Assembly: GCF_024699275.1 (NCBI RefSeq)
Contig: NZ_JAILPX010000111.1
Coordinates: forward strand, 1 to 61,791
Length of the DNA stretch: 61,791 nucleotides
DNA from: Selenomonas sp.
Lineage (GTDB): Bacteria > Bacillota_C > Negativicutes > Selenomonadales > Selenomonadaceae
Reading direction: 5' to 3'
Position 1 is the stretch's first letter, and each line of letters opens with the position of its first letter. The translations under genes and the position numbers were made by a program. The notes under the pieces were generated by a model, which saw only the letters and a program-made list of their open reading frames with translations, did not search any database and had not been told where the DNA came from. This document shows, in pieces, positions 14,728 through 23,408 of the stretch.

Positions 14728-16719
14728 ATGAGGGGCACCAGAAAAAGGAGAGAACTGCATAAAGCAGCTGGGGCACTCATGTTGGCTTTTGGCGTTGTAA
14801 TATGGCCGAGGATTGTCCAAGCAGATACTGGTTATGAGATAGTGGTTCCCAATCGGATAATGGTGATTAAGGAAGGCAGTTATCAGGAGGGGCGTCAGCT
14901 CCATGTCCGGGGAATGGGAGAGCAGAATATTCATCTCTTTGGCGGAATGTATTCTCCAGCCACAAAAGAGCCTACTATAGTGAATCTAAAGGGTGCCGAT
15001 AGTTTTGTGGATGTTTACAGTGGCTATCACGATGGTCAGAATGTTGATGTGCTGAATAATGTCATCAATGTGGGTGATGGCAACAGTGACTGGCAGATTT
15101 ATGATGATAGCTGCAAGGTGGAAAATTCCCATTACAGTCATCTGCAGATTAAAGATACATCCGGTACGGGATTATCGATGAATATTATTGCGGGGCATAG
15201 TGAATCAGGGGAAGTCAGCGGCAATGTCATAAACCTCAATGGGGGAAAGTTGGGGAACTTTGTCATAGTGTCAGAAAGCAAAGATGACATTGCCGGGGCA
15301 GAAACAAGGCTCCATGATAATACGCTTAATCTCAATGCTCCCATGGATTTGGTCACCGCCAAAATCTATGGGGCAGCTTTATTTCACGATAGTGATCGCA
15401 GCCGCACGCCCCTTATGGGAACCAATAATACTCTTAATGCCTATGTGAAGAACGTGACTGTAGGAGAATTGGCGGGCTTTAATACCTATAACTTTTATTT
15501 GCCTCTGGGAACGGAATCCGGGGAGACGATGATGACGGTGTCCGGGGAAAAAAACACCGATATCCGTTCCAGTACAATTAATGGTATCGTGGCGAGAACT
15601 GCCAGTTTGCCCTTCAATGCAACGGTGAATTTATTGGTGAATGAGCATGGTGTTACGGATGGAGCAGGAACGGTTTATCAAGGGACCCATGCTGACTCAG
15701 GTCTGTCCACTGGGGATATCAACAGCAAGATGTATCGTCTGGCTGTGCAGAAAGACGATGCGCATCATGTGGTATTGAAGGTGGTGGGGCTCAACCGTCT
15801 GCATCCCTCTACGAAAAGTGTCGTCCAGACTAAAGTACCGACTTTGGTCAACAGAGGGGCAGATTTTCTTTCGGGGGATGCGGCTCAAAGTGCTGAAGCA
15901 GCAGGAGCTCAGGTTTATACGCCTTTTTTTGCCGCCAGTCATAGCAACATGCGGCATATAACGGGTTCTTATGTGGACATGAAGGGGTACAGCATGGTGT
16001 TGGGCATGTCCAAAAAAAAGGAAACTCCTAGCCGCCGCACCTTGACTGCACCGGTTTTTGAGTTCGGTAATGGCCACTACGATGCCTATCTGGATGGAGG
16101 TACCCATGGGCAGGGCAGCAGCCGCTATTATGGTATGGGAATCGTCTTCCGAAATACCTTTAAGAATGGCAGGTATTATGAAGGCAGTCTGCGGGGAGGC
16201 TGGCTTAAGGTAGATTACGCTACGAATGACTATGTGTACAACGGGAAGAGAAACCATGAAGCGTTCCATTCCTCCACTTACTATGCAGGGGTACACTTTG
16301 GTTTGGGACGGGAAGTGGACTGGAAACCGCGGCATAAGTTCACCTATTATGGAAAGTTTTATTATACGCGCACAGGGGCGGAAGATATAAGTCTCCGCAA
16401 TGGGCAGCTCTATCATACTAGCTGTGTGAACAGTGAGCGCCTGCGCTTGGGAATCAGGGATACCTATGAGGCTGATGATAAGAATAAGTTGTATTTCGGT
16501 CTGGCCTGGGAACATGAGTTCGATGGTTCTGCTTATGCTGTCTATGATGGTCTGCGCACCGATACCCCCAGACTTAGAGGGAACAGCTATATGATGGAAT
16601 TGGGGTGGATTATCAAGCCAAAAGGGAACGATCATATGAGCTTCGATTTGTCGGCAACTGGCTGGCTGGGAAGACAGCGGGGAATTACTGGCAGGTTGGG
16701 GATAAACTGGATGTTTTAA
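14728..16719 (+). CDS. Autotransporter-like outer-membrane protein
   Basis: 663 aa. A signal peptide (residues 1-31, RKRRELHKAAG..., ending IVQA) is followed by a passenger of about 350 residues. The passenger is rich in Asn, Gly and Asp with recurring N-x-LNLN/NVINL-type units (NTLNLNAP, NNVINVGDG, GNVINLNGG), typical of a beta-helix. The C-terminal 270 residues or so have alternating aromatic strands and end RLGINWMF; the final Phe is the classic outer-membrane barrel signal. GGCGGTGA precedes the ATG. It follows precursor 4 by 16 nt, so it is probably co-expressed with the peptides. It might anchor, receive or pass them, which is inference. Confidence 0.85.
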   Translation: MRGTRKRRELHKAAGALMLAFGVVIWPRIVQADTGYEIVVPNRIMVIKEGSYQEGRQLHVRGMGEQNIHLFGGMYSPATKEPTIVNLKGADSFVDVYSGYHDGQNVDVLNNVINVGDGNSDWQIYDDSCKVENSHYSHLQIKDTSGTGLSMNIIAGHSESGEVSGNVINLNGGKLGNFVIVSESKDDIAGAETRLHDNTLNLNAPMDLVTAKIYGAALFHDSDRSRTPLMGTNNTLNAYVKNVTVGELAGFNTYNFYLPLGTESGETMMTVSGEKNTDIRSSTINGIVARTASLPFNATVNLLVNEHGVTDGAGTVYQGTHADSGLSTGDINSKMYRLAVQKDDAHHVVLKVVGLNRLHPSTKSVVQTKVPTLVNRGADFLSGDAAQSAEAAGAQVYTPFFAASHSNMRHITGSYVDMKGYSMVLGMSKKKETPSRRTLTAPVFEFGNGHYDAYLDGGTHGQGSSRYYGMGIVFRNTFKNGRYYEGSLRGGWLKVDYATNDYVYNGKRNHEAFHSSTYYAGVHFGLGREVDWKPRHKFTYYGKFYYTRTGAEDISLRNGQLYHTSCVNSERLRLGIRDTYEADDKNKLYFGLAWEHEFDGSAYAVYDGLRTDTPRLRGNSYMMELGWIIKPKGNDHMSFDLSATGWLGRQRGITGRLGINWMF

Positions 16720-16760
16720 GGCCTTTTTCCGAAAAAAACATGAAAATATGAAAAAAGGGG

Positions 16761-16789
16761 TTTACAACACTGTGGTGATGTAGTATTAT
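16761..16789 (+). promoter_or_regulatory. Promoter of tRNA-Pro
   Basis: TTTACA (16761-16766) and TATTAT (16784-16789) are 17 bp apart and end 10 bp before the tRNA. Confidence 0.65.
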
Positions 16790-16799
16790 ATTACTTGTT

Positions 16800-16876
16800 C
16801 GGGACGTAGCGCAGTTTGGTAGCGCGCTTCCTTGGGGTGGAAGAGGTCGTGGGTTCAAATCCCGTCGTTCCGACCA
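16800..16876 (+). tRNA. tRNA-Pro (anticodon GGG), CCA encoded
   Basis: 77-nt cloverleaf: acceptor CGGGACG pairs with CGTTCCG, D-arm GCGC/GCGC, anticodon stem CTTCC/GGAAG with loop TTGGGGT (anticodon GGG). The T-arm is GTGGG-TTCAAAT-CCCGT, followed by discriminator A and an encoded CCA. Confidence 0.96.
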
Positions 16877-16887
16877 TTTTGTTAATT

Positions 16888-16913
16888 AAGAGCTGTTCTT
16901 TGGAACAGCTCTT
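16888..16913 (+). terminator. Terminator of tRNA-Pro
   Basis: An 11-bp perfect stem AAGAGCTGTTC / GAACAGCTCTT with a TTTG loop, followed by TTTCTT. Confidence 0.85.
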
Positions 16914-17015
16914 TTCTTGTAACAAAGAGGGAAAATGTCCCTGAATGCATCAGAAGGGACAGAGATAGCAAGCTTAGGTTTGCTTTAGTGAAATGATGAA
17001 AGGAATTACCCGGTA

Positions 17016-18572
17016 ATGAGTATTTTGAATGTTTCTCACTTATCCCATAGTTATGGTGGTCGGGAGATTTTTGAGGATGTGAGTTTTCGTCTGCTGAAGG
17101 GGGAGCATGTTGCCCTGGTGGGAGCCAATGGTGAGGGGAAATCCACCTTTCTTTCGATTATAACGGGTCAGCTGACACCCGATGCAGGAACTGTGGAATG
17201 GGCCAGACGGGTGAAGGTCGGTTATCTGGACCAGCATGCTGTCCTAAAGCCTGGTATGACCATCCGGGATACGCTGCGCACTGCTTTTGACGATATGGTA
17301 AAGGCGGAACAGGAAATGCTGGCAGCCTATGATAAGATGGGGGAAGCCAGTCCCGAGGAAATGGATTTACTGCTGCGGGAAGTGGGCGATATTCAGGATA
17401 TGCTGGAAGCAGGCAGTTATTATACCATCGATGCCCGCATTGAAGAAGTAGCGGGTGGTTTAGGTTTGCGGGACATCGGTCTGGACAAAGCGGTGGATGA
17501 GTTATCCGGCGGTCAACGCACCAAAGTGCTCCTGACGAAGCTTCTGTTGCAGAATCCGGAAATTTTGATTCTGGATGAGCCGACAAATTATCTCGATGTG
17601 GAGCATATCAACTGGCTCAAGAATTATCTGGTGAATTACGAGAATGCCTTTATTCTCGTATCCCATGATGTACCGTTCCTCAATGCCGTGACCAATGTGA
17701 TCTATCATGTGGATAATCTCCATCTTGACCGGTATACGGGCAGTTATGAAAAATTTGAGGAGATGGCAGCCTTGAAGCGCCGGCAGGAAGAGGCAGCTTA
17801 TGAGCGTCAGCAGGCAGAAATCAGGAAAGAGCAGGACTTTATCCAGCGCAATAAAGCCAGGGTGGCGACCCGGGGAATGGCCAATAGCCGGCAAAAAAAG
17901 CTGGATAAGATGGAAGTGTTGACCAAGCGTCAGGAAAAACCAAAACCGCATTTCCATTTTCAGTCGGATAGAACGCCTTCCCGTTTTGTACTTGAAGCCA
18001 AGCGGCTGGTGCTGGGGTATGATACAGCCCTGACCAGTCCCGTGGATATTCAGATAGAACGGGGAAAGAAGATTGCCATCCGGGGAACCAATGGTTTAGG
18101 CAAGTCCACTTTATTGAAAACCCTTTTGGGCATGATTAAGCCCATCAGCGGCAAGATTGAACAGGGTGAATTTGTCAGTGTGGGCTATTTTGAGCAGGAG
18201 AGTGCAGCTGGCAATCAGAATACGGCCCTGGAAGAGGTATGGCAGGAATACCCCGGCATGACCAATTTTGAGGTCCGGGCAGCGCTGGCTTCCTGTGGTC
18301 TGGCCAATGACCATATTACCACAAAGATGCTGGCTTTATCCGGTGGTGAAGCCGCCAAGGTTCGGCTTTGTAAAATCATGCAGAAACCGGTAAATCTGCT
18401 GGTGTTGGATGAGCCGACCAATCATTTGGATGTGGAAGCGAAGAAGGAATTGAAACGGGCCATTAAAGAATATAAGGGAACGGTACTGTTGGTTTCCCAT
18501 GAACCAGACTTCTATGAAGATTTCGTGGATTCGGTCTGGAATATTGAAAAGTGGACTACAAAAATCATTTAA
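17016..18572 (+). CDS. ABC-F family ATPase (ribosome-associated)
   Basis: 518 aa with two ATP-binding domains and no membrane segments. The first has Walker A GANGEGKST, signature LSGGQ and ILDEPTNYLD; the second has GTNGLGKST, LSGGE and VLDEPTNHLD. A charged linker rich in Arg, Gln and Glu (about residues 245-310) corresponds to the P-site tRNA interaction motif that reaches the ribosome. The family frees stalled ribosomes or protects them from antibiotics; which subfamily this is cannot be decided from sequence alone. The second signature is the shortened LSGGE form. A strong terminator follows. Confidence 0.92.
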   Translation: MSILNVSHLSHSYGGREIFEDVSFRLLKGEHVALVGANGEGKSTFLSIITGQLTPDAGTVEWARRVKVGYLDQHAVLKPGMTIRDTLRTAFDDMVKAEQEMLAAYDKMGEASPEEMDLLLREVGDIQDMLEAGSYYTIDARIEEVAGGLGLRDIGLDKAVDELSGGQRTKVLLTKLLLQNPEILILDEPTNYLDVEHINWLKNYLVNYENAFILVSHDVPFLNAVTNVIYHVDNLHLDRYTGSYEKFEEMAALKRRQEEAAYERQQAEIRKEQDFIQRNKARVATRGMANSRQKKLDKMEVLTKRQEKPKPHFHFQSDRTPSRFVLEAKRLVLGYDTALTSPVDIQIERGKKIAIRGTNGLGKSTLLKTLLGMIKPISGKIEQGEFVSVGYFEQESAAGNQNTALEEVWQEYPGMTNFEVRAALASCGLANDHITTKMLALSGGEAAKVRLCKIMQKPVNLLVLDEPTNHLDVEAKKELKRAIKEYKGTVLLVSHEPDFYEDFVDSVWNIEKWTTKII

Positions 18573-18610
18573 GAATCTTATAGCCGAACGAGAAAAACGG
18601 CAGGAAAAGA

Positions 18611-18660
18611 AACCGCTGACAGAGAATTTATCAATAATAAATTTTGTCAGCGGTTTTTTT
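18611..18660 (+). terminator. Terminator after the ABC-F gene
   Basis: The stem AACCGCTGAC (18611-18620) with GTCAGCGGTT (18646-18655) extends inward by about eight more pairs and is followed by eight Ts. Confidence 0.9.
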
Positions 18661-18702
18661 ATGGGGAAATCAGGAATCTGGACATTAAGGATGGTGTCAG
18701 GG

Positions 18703-21700
18703 ATGGTTGACTGTGTATATAGAAGGGGAACATGGCTGTTGCTTGTCTTGGCGGTTTATCTATCATGGATGACACCTTTGCAGGCAGCAAATATGGAACT
18801 GTATCCGCAACGGCAGATTGTGCGGGTAGGTTATTATCAGATGCCGGGCTACCAGGAGATGGATCGGCAGGGGCGGCTTTATGGTTATGGATACGACTAT
18901 CTGCATCTAATCAGCCGTTATGCGGACTGGCGGTATGTATACCTGGGATATAACATGGGGTGGAATGATACCTTTACCTTGCTGGATTCCGGACAGATTG
19001 ATTTGATTACCGCGGTGCAGAAGACAGAGGAGCGGGCGGCTAAGTACATTTATTCCAATCAGCCCATGGCGTATAGTTCATTGATGCTGACTGCTCTGGC
19101 AGATAACGATCGCTTCCAGCCGCGTAATCCTGCTACATACAATGGTATGCGGGTAGGGCTTTTGTCCGGGAATATGCGGAGTGTAGAGTTTGCGCAGTTG
19201 GCCAAGGACAACGGCTTTAGCTATATACCGGTGTTTTATGACAGTGTAGTCCAGGAAGTAGATGCGCTGCAAAATGGTGAAGTGGATGCCATCGTCACCA
19301 GCAGCAAGCGTGTACTGCAGCAGGAGAAAATTCTGGAGCTATGCAATCCCATGCCGCTATATGCGATTACCACTCCGGATAAACAGGATATTATCCAGAG
19401 AATCAATCGGGCGCAGTATAAACTATCCAATCTGGAACCGGGCTGGATAGTGGATCTGTCCAGCCGGTATTACAAGGATGTTTCGGGGAGAATGATGGCG
19501 TTGTCACCGGAAAGCCAGTCCTTCTGGGCAGCTTTGAAAAAAACCAATCGGGTCTTTCGGGTGGTGGTCATGCCGAATGCAAATCCCTATGCCTATTTTG
19601 ATAAAGAGGGAAAGGCCCAGGGGATTTTACCGGATATTTTCAAACTCATTGCGGACCGTGTGGGCTTTCAATACGAAATCCTATTTGCCGCTAATCAGGC
19701 AGAATATGAAGCGCTGTTACAGGATGAACATACCGATATTGTGCTGGGGATGAGTTCCAGTTTTTATGAAGCCGAAAAGGTGGATTATAAGCTGACGCAG
19801 AATATTTTGCGGGCATCTATCGTCCAGTTGTCCTTAAAAAGCGAAGAAATGGATGGCAGTATTGGCATGACCGCCAATTTGAAGCGAAAACTAAAAATGG
19901 ACGGCAGATTACCAGCAAATGCAATCGATCAGAATTATGATACGCCAGAGGAAGCAGTCGCAGAATTGAAGGCTGGCAAATGTTCCCGTGTCTATATGTT
20001 GGGCTTGATTGGGGAGAAGTATTTGGATATCGATCAGCATAATACTTTGCGCTTAACGATTGTGCCCAGTCAGTCTCTGGACATGCGTTTGGGAATTCGA
20101 GGTTCTTTGGACTATCGTTTTTTTGAATTGATATCGGCAGCTATTCCCCTGGTGGATTCGGAAGAAGTCCAGGATATCATCTATCGCCATACCACGGTGG
20201 AACCGCATAAAACGACATTGAAGGAAATGGTTTATAGTTATCCGCTGCAATTCATTTTGCTGGCGGTTTTACTGGTGCTGCTGGCCGGTTTAGTTTTGAT
20301 TGCAGGAATACGCAATAAGGCTGCCCGGCAGGATGAAAAGCGCCGTCAGGAAGTGGAGGCGGTGATGAGCTATATCTGCCGGCTCAATGAGATGGTGGTG
20401 AAGGTTGATTTTCGTAACCAAAGTGCGACAGAGTATCATATTGACCAGGAGGGGCATGTTTTTGTGGAAACCCTGCCCTTTAATCTGGAGCGTTATACCC
20501 ATTACCTCCATCCAGAGGAAAAGCTGAAGTTTCACCCAGGGGGACAGTATCAGCAGGAGATTGCGAAGTCTTTTGAGCAAAAACGCAGTTATTACTGTGA
20601 GGTGCGCAAGCAGGCAGAAGAGAATAAATATCGCTTTTTTTCTTGTCAGTTCCAGCCCTATTTTCAGGACGGGGTCTTGACAGGATGTTATTTCTATCGT
20701 CAGGATATCGATGATGTACGGCGCAAGGATATCCGTCAGCGGGAAGCATTGACGGATGCTTTGGAGTCTGCTCAGCATGCCAGTATGGCAAAAGGGAATT
20801 TTTTGTCCAGTATGAGTCATGAGATTCGTACGCCGCTCAATGCCATTATCGGTTATTTAACCTTGGGCAGTCAGGAAAATGCCAGCGAGGAAACCCTGCA
20901 TCAGGTGATTGATAAGAGTCAGATTGCTGCCCACCATTTGCTGGGGCTCATCAATAATATCTTGGATTTGTCTTCCATTGAGCAGGGAAAATTGCAGTTA
21001 ACGGTGGAAGAGTTTTCCTTACGGGAGTTGCTGACGGAAATCCAGACCATTTTCAACGGTCAGCTGCAACAGAAAAAAATAGAGTGGACATGCAATATTC
21101 AAGGTGTTTCCCATAACATGATGCAGGGCGATTCCATGCGGATAAAACAGGTATTGATGAATATTGTCTCCAATGCGGTGAAGTTTACGCCGGAAGGTGG
21201 ACGAATCAGCATTACCGTCAAACAGATTATGCGCCCCAATAATGTCTTCATTACAACCTTTGAGATTACTGACTCCGGTATTGGTATGAGCGAAGCGTAT
21301 CTGGAAAAGATCTTCCAGCCCTTTGAGCAGGAAAATGCCCAGGTGGCGCAGCAATATGGCGGCAGCGGGTTGGGCATGGCCATCAGTCAGAATCTGGTAC
21401 GGATGATGCAGGGGTCTATTGAAGTACGCAGTAAGCAAGGCCAGGGTACTAGTTTTTATGTATCCTTACCCCTGCAGGGCGTAAAGGAATTTGATGAAGA
21501 GGTAGATGCAGAGCAGGCGACTGCAGAAATTTCTTTCGCTGGCATGCGGCTGCTTTTGGTGGAAGATAACGAGATGAATCGGGAAATTGCGCAGACGATT
21601 TTGGAACAACATGGATTTGTCATTGATACTGCAGTGAATGGTCAGGATGCGGTGGATTGCTTTACAGCTGCTGCTCCGGGTACATATAAGGCAATTCTGA

Positions 21701-21915
21701 TGGATGTGCAGATGCCGGTACTGGATGGCTATGGGGCAACCCAGGCGATTCGCCGGAGCGAGCACGCTGAAGGCGCTACGATCCCCATCATTGCGGTTAC
21801 AGCCGATGTGTTTACCGATGATGTGGCACGGGTCATGGCCTGCGGCATGAATGATTATCTCAGCAAGCCTATCGATTTTGATAAGCTTCTGGAAAAGCTG
21901 CGGAAGTATATGTAG
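18703..21915 (+). CDS. BvgS/EvgS-like hybrid histidine kinase with two periplasmic binding-protein domains
   Basis: 1070 aa from ATG 18703, chosen because it gives a clean signal sequence (CVYRRGTW, then LLLVLAVYLSW and LQAA). ATGs at 18661 and 18691 are also in frame. Two type-3 solute-binding domains (about residues 30-255 and 280-500) precede a membrane segment (about 515-540). A PAS-like region, HisKA (H706 in SMSHEIRTPLN), HATPase (GGSGLGMAIS) and a receiver with D1001 (ILMDVQMP) follow. There is no C-terminal Hpt domain and no partner regulator beside it, so the phosphorelay partner is elsewhere. The ligand is unknown; amino-acid-like molecules fit the domain type. Confidence 0.9.
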   Translation: MVDCVYRRGTWLLLVLAVYLSWMTPLQAANMELYPQRQIVRVGYYQMPGYQEMDRQGRLYGYGYDYLHLISRYADWRYVYLGYNMGWNDTFTLLDSGQIDLITAVQKTEERAAKYIYSNQPMAYSSLMLTALADNDRFQPRNPATYNGMRVGLLSGNMRSVEFAQLAKDNGFSYIPVFYDSVVQEVDALQNGEVDAIVTSSKRVLQQEKILELCNPMPLYAITTPDKQDIIQRINRAQYKLSNLEPGWIVDLSSRYYKDVSGRMMALSPESQSFWAALKKTNRVFRVVVMPNANPYAYFDKEGKAQGILPDIFKLIADRVGFQYEILFAANQAEYEALLQDEHTDIVLGMSSSFYEAEKVDYKLTQNILRASIVQLSLKSEEMDGSIGMTANLKRKLKMDGRLPANAIDQNYDTPEEAVAELKAGKCSRVYMLGLIGEKYLDIDQHNTLRLTIVPSQSLDMRLGIRGSLDYRFFELISAAIPLVDSEEVQDIIYRHTTVEPHKTTLKEMVYSYPLQFILLAVLLVLLAGLVLIAGIRNKAARQDEKRRQEVEAVMSYICRLNEMVVKVDFRNQSATEYHIDQEGHVFVETLPFNLERYTHYLHPEEKLKFHPGGQYQQEIAKSFEQKRSYYCEVRKQAEENKYRFFSCQFQPYFQDGVLTGCYFYRQDIDDVRRKDIRQREALTDALESAQHASMAKGNFLSSMSHEIRTPLNAIIGYLTLGSQENASEETLHQVIDKSQIAAHHLLGLINNILDLSSIEQGKLQLTVEEFSLRELLTEIQTIFNGQLQQKKIEWTCNIQGVSHNMMQGDSMRIKQVLMNIVSNAVKFTPEGGRISITVKQIMRPNNVFITTFEITDSGIGMSEAYLEKIFQPFEQENAQVAQQYGGSGLGMAISQNLVRMMQGSIEVRSKQGQGTSFYVSLPLQGVKEFDEEVDAEQATAEISFAGMRLLLVEDNEMNREIAQTILEQHGFVIDTAVNGQDAVDCFTAAAPGTYKAILMDVQMPVLDGYGATQAIRRSEHAEGATIPIIAVTADVFTDDVARVMACGMNDYLSKPIDFDKLLEKLRKYM

Positions 21916-21936
21916 GAAAACAATGGTTAATAAAAA

Positions 21937-21970
21937 AAGATGACCGGTCAAAAATCTGACCGGTCATCTT
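21937..21970. terminator. Bidirectional terminator between the hybrid kinase and rubrerythrin genes
   Basis: AAGATGACCGGTCA and TGACCGGTCATCTT form a 14-bp perfect stem with a 6-nt loop and an A-tract on the left. It separates convergent genes. Confidence 0.85.
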
Positions 21971-21987
21971 ATCAGGATATTGAATTA

Positions 21988-22530
21988 TCAGTTGAAATAT
22001 CTGTCCAGCAAGCCTTTGAAGCCACGGCCATGACGTGCTTCATCCTTGCACATTTCGTGTACGGTATCATGGATAGCATCCAGATTGAGCTGTTTTGCCA
22101 AAGTAGCCAGTTCTTTTTTGCCAGCGCAAGCGCCATGTTCGGCATCTACGCGCATGGTAAGGTTTTTCTTCGTGCTGTTGGTGAGGACTTCGCCTAAGAG
22201 CTCTGCGAACTTGGCTGCGTGCTCAGCTTCCTCGAAGGCATAACGCTTGAAAGCTTCCGCAATCTCTGGATAACCTTCGCGGTCAGCCTGACGGCTCATA
22301 GCTAAGTACATCCCCACTTCCGAGCATTCGCCGGTAAAGTTCTGACGAAGGCCTTCGATGATGCGGGGATCAACATCTTTAGCCGTGCCTACATGATGTT
22401 CATCCGCATAGTTCATCTCACCGCCTTGTTCCACGAACTTGGAAGCAGGGGCTTTACAGATGGGGCATACTTCTGGTGCTACATCGCCTTCATGTACATA
22501 ACCGCAAACCGTGCAAACAAATTTCTTCAT
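21988..22530 (-). CDS. Rubrerythrin-family protein with N-terminal rubredoxin-like domain
   Basis: 180 aa. An N-terminal rubredoxin-like iron site has CxxC (VCTVCGY) and a second CxxC (VCPICKA). A ferritin-like di-iron domain follows, with ExxH motifs ([10 protein letters not shown] and DEARHGRGF). The family reduces hydrogen peroxide in anaerobes. The rubredoxin-like domain is at the N-terminus, the reverse of classic rubrerythrin. AGGAGG lies 8 nt upstream of ATG 22530. It is single-gene, convergent with the kinase, and has its own promoter with a palindrome, so it is probably stress-regulated. Confidence 0.93.
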   Translation of the reverse strand: MKKFVCTVCGYVHEGDVAPEVCPICKAPASKFVEQGGEMNYADEHHVGTAKDVDPRIIEGLRQNFTGECSEVGMYLAMSRQADREGYPEIAEAFKRYAFEEAEHAAKFAELLGEVLTNSTKKNLTMRVDAEHGACAGKKELATLAKQLNLDAIHDTVHEMCKDEARHGRGFKGLLDRYFN

Positions 22531-22925
22531 AATCGTTTTCCTCCTAAAATATATCTTACCTATCAATCAAGTACAACTTTATGATGTGCTCAACATCATG
22601 GCTTTATTATAAATGGCTCTGGATAAAATATAAATGATTAAAATAGACGATTAGACGAGATTAAAATGACTATACGAGCCATAATGGCGATTTACGCCGA
22701 AAATCGTATTTTATTAATATAATTATCAACGGATAATAATTATTGTTTAATATAGGCATCTCAATGAGGCATTGTTGCAGCTGAGAATAAAGGCAGAGAG
22801 CCAGGTGGGAATCTGTTTAGCTGGAGGAGAAAAACAGTTTACGATAAAGTTTAGGTGGTAAAATGAAATCAATGGTGTTACAATAAAAAAGATAATGTTT
22901 AATTGTTTATAGGAGAAAGGAAAAT
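22531..22925. promoter_or_regulatory. Divergent rubrerythrin/tsaE intergenic region
   Basis: AT-rich, no gene seen. On the minus strand TTTATA (22634-22629) and TATAAT (22611-22606) are 17 bp apart. Just downstream is the perfect palindrome ATGATGT-N5-ACATCAT (22581-22599), an operator candidate at the start site of the rubrerythrin transcript. It does not match the PerR box (TTATAAT-N-ATTATAA). For tsaE only a weak TACAAT -10 (about 22878) is visible. Confidence 0.55.
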
Positions 22926-23408
22926 ATGTTTACCTGTATGACAAGTTCTCCCGAGGAAACTGGTCACCTAGCCGAGCTGGTGGGTCAAAAGATTCGGGAA
23001 GGAACCGTGCTTTGCCTGGAGGGCGATCTGGGGGCCGGCAAGACTTTATTTGTGCAAAGCCTTGCCCGGACTTTAGGCGTCGAGGGAGATGTGACTAGCC
23101 CTACGTTCAATCTGATGAATGTATATCAGGGCATTTGCCGCATTTACCATTTTGATCTTTACCGGCTGGAAACAGAAGAGGAACTGGATGATATCGGCTT
23201 TTATGAGTACACGGAGGAGCCGGAGGGAATTGTGGTCATTGAGTGGCCGGATAAGTTTCCTGAGTCATTGCCTGAGGATTATATAGAAGTGCGAATTCGC
23301 AAGTTGGGCGAAGGCAGCAACGAGCGGCAGATTGACTTTTCCAGTATTGGGACCAAGAATCAGGAGTTTATAAAGGAGTTGGAGAAATTTGTCAATACTG
23401 GCCATTGA
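22926..23408 (+). CDS. tsaE: tRNA threonylcarbamoyladenosine biosynthesis ATPase TsaE
   Basis: 160 aa with P-loop GDLGAGKT at about residues 34-41 and the family motifs SPTFNLMNVYQG, YHFDLYRL and IEWPDKF. TsaE powers the TsaBDE complex that forms t6A37 in ANN-decoding tRNAs. AGGAGAAAGG precedes the start. Its end overlaps tsaB by 20 nt, and tsaB, rimI and tsaD follow, the conserved operon order. Confidence 0.96.
   Translation: MFTCMTSSPEETGHLAELVGQKIREGTVLCLEGDLGAGKTLFVQSLARTLGVEGDVTSPTFNLMNVYQGICRIYHFDLYRLETEEELDDIGFYEYTEEPEGIVVIEWPDKFPESLPEDYIEVRIRKLGEGSNERQIDFSSIGTKNQEFIKELEKFVNTGH

Noticed and set aside
15697..16635. 312-codon open frame on the minus strand
   Set aside because: Antisense of the autotransporter barrel region; no recognisable features.
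18499..18702. N-terminal extension of the hybrid kinase into the ABC-F gene
   Set aside because: It would cross a strong terminator hairpin and spoil the signal peptide that starts at 18703.
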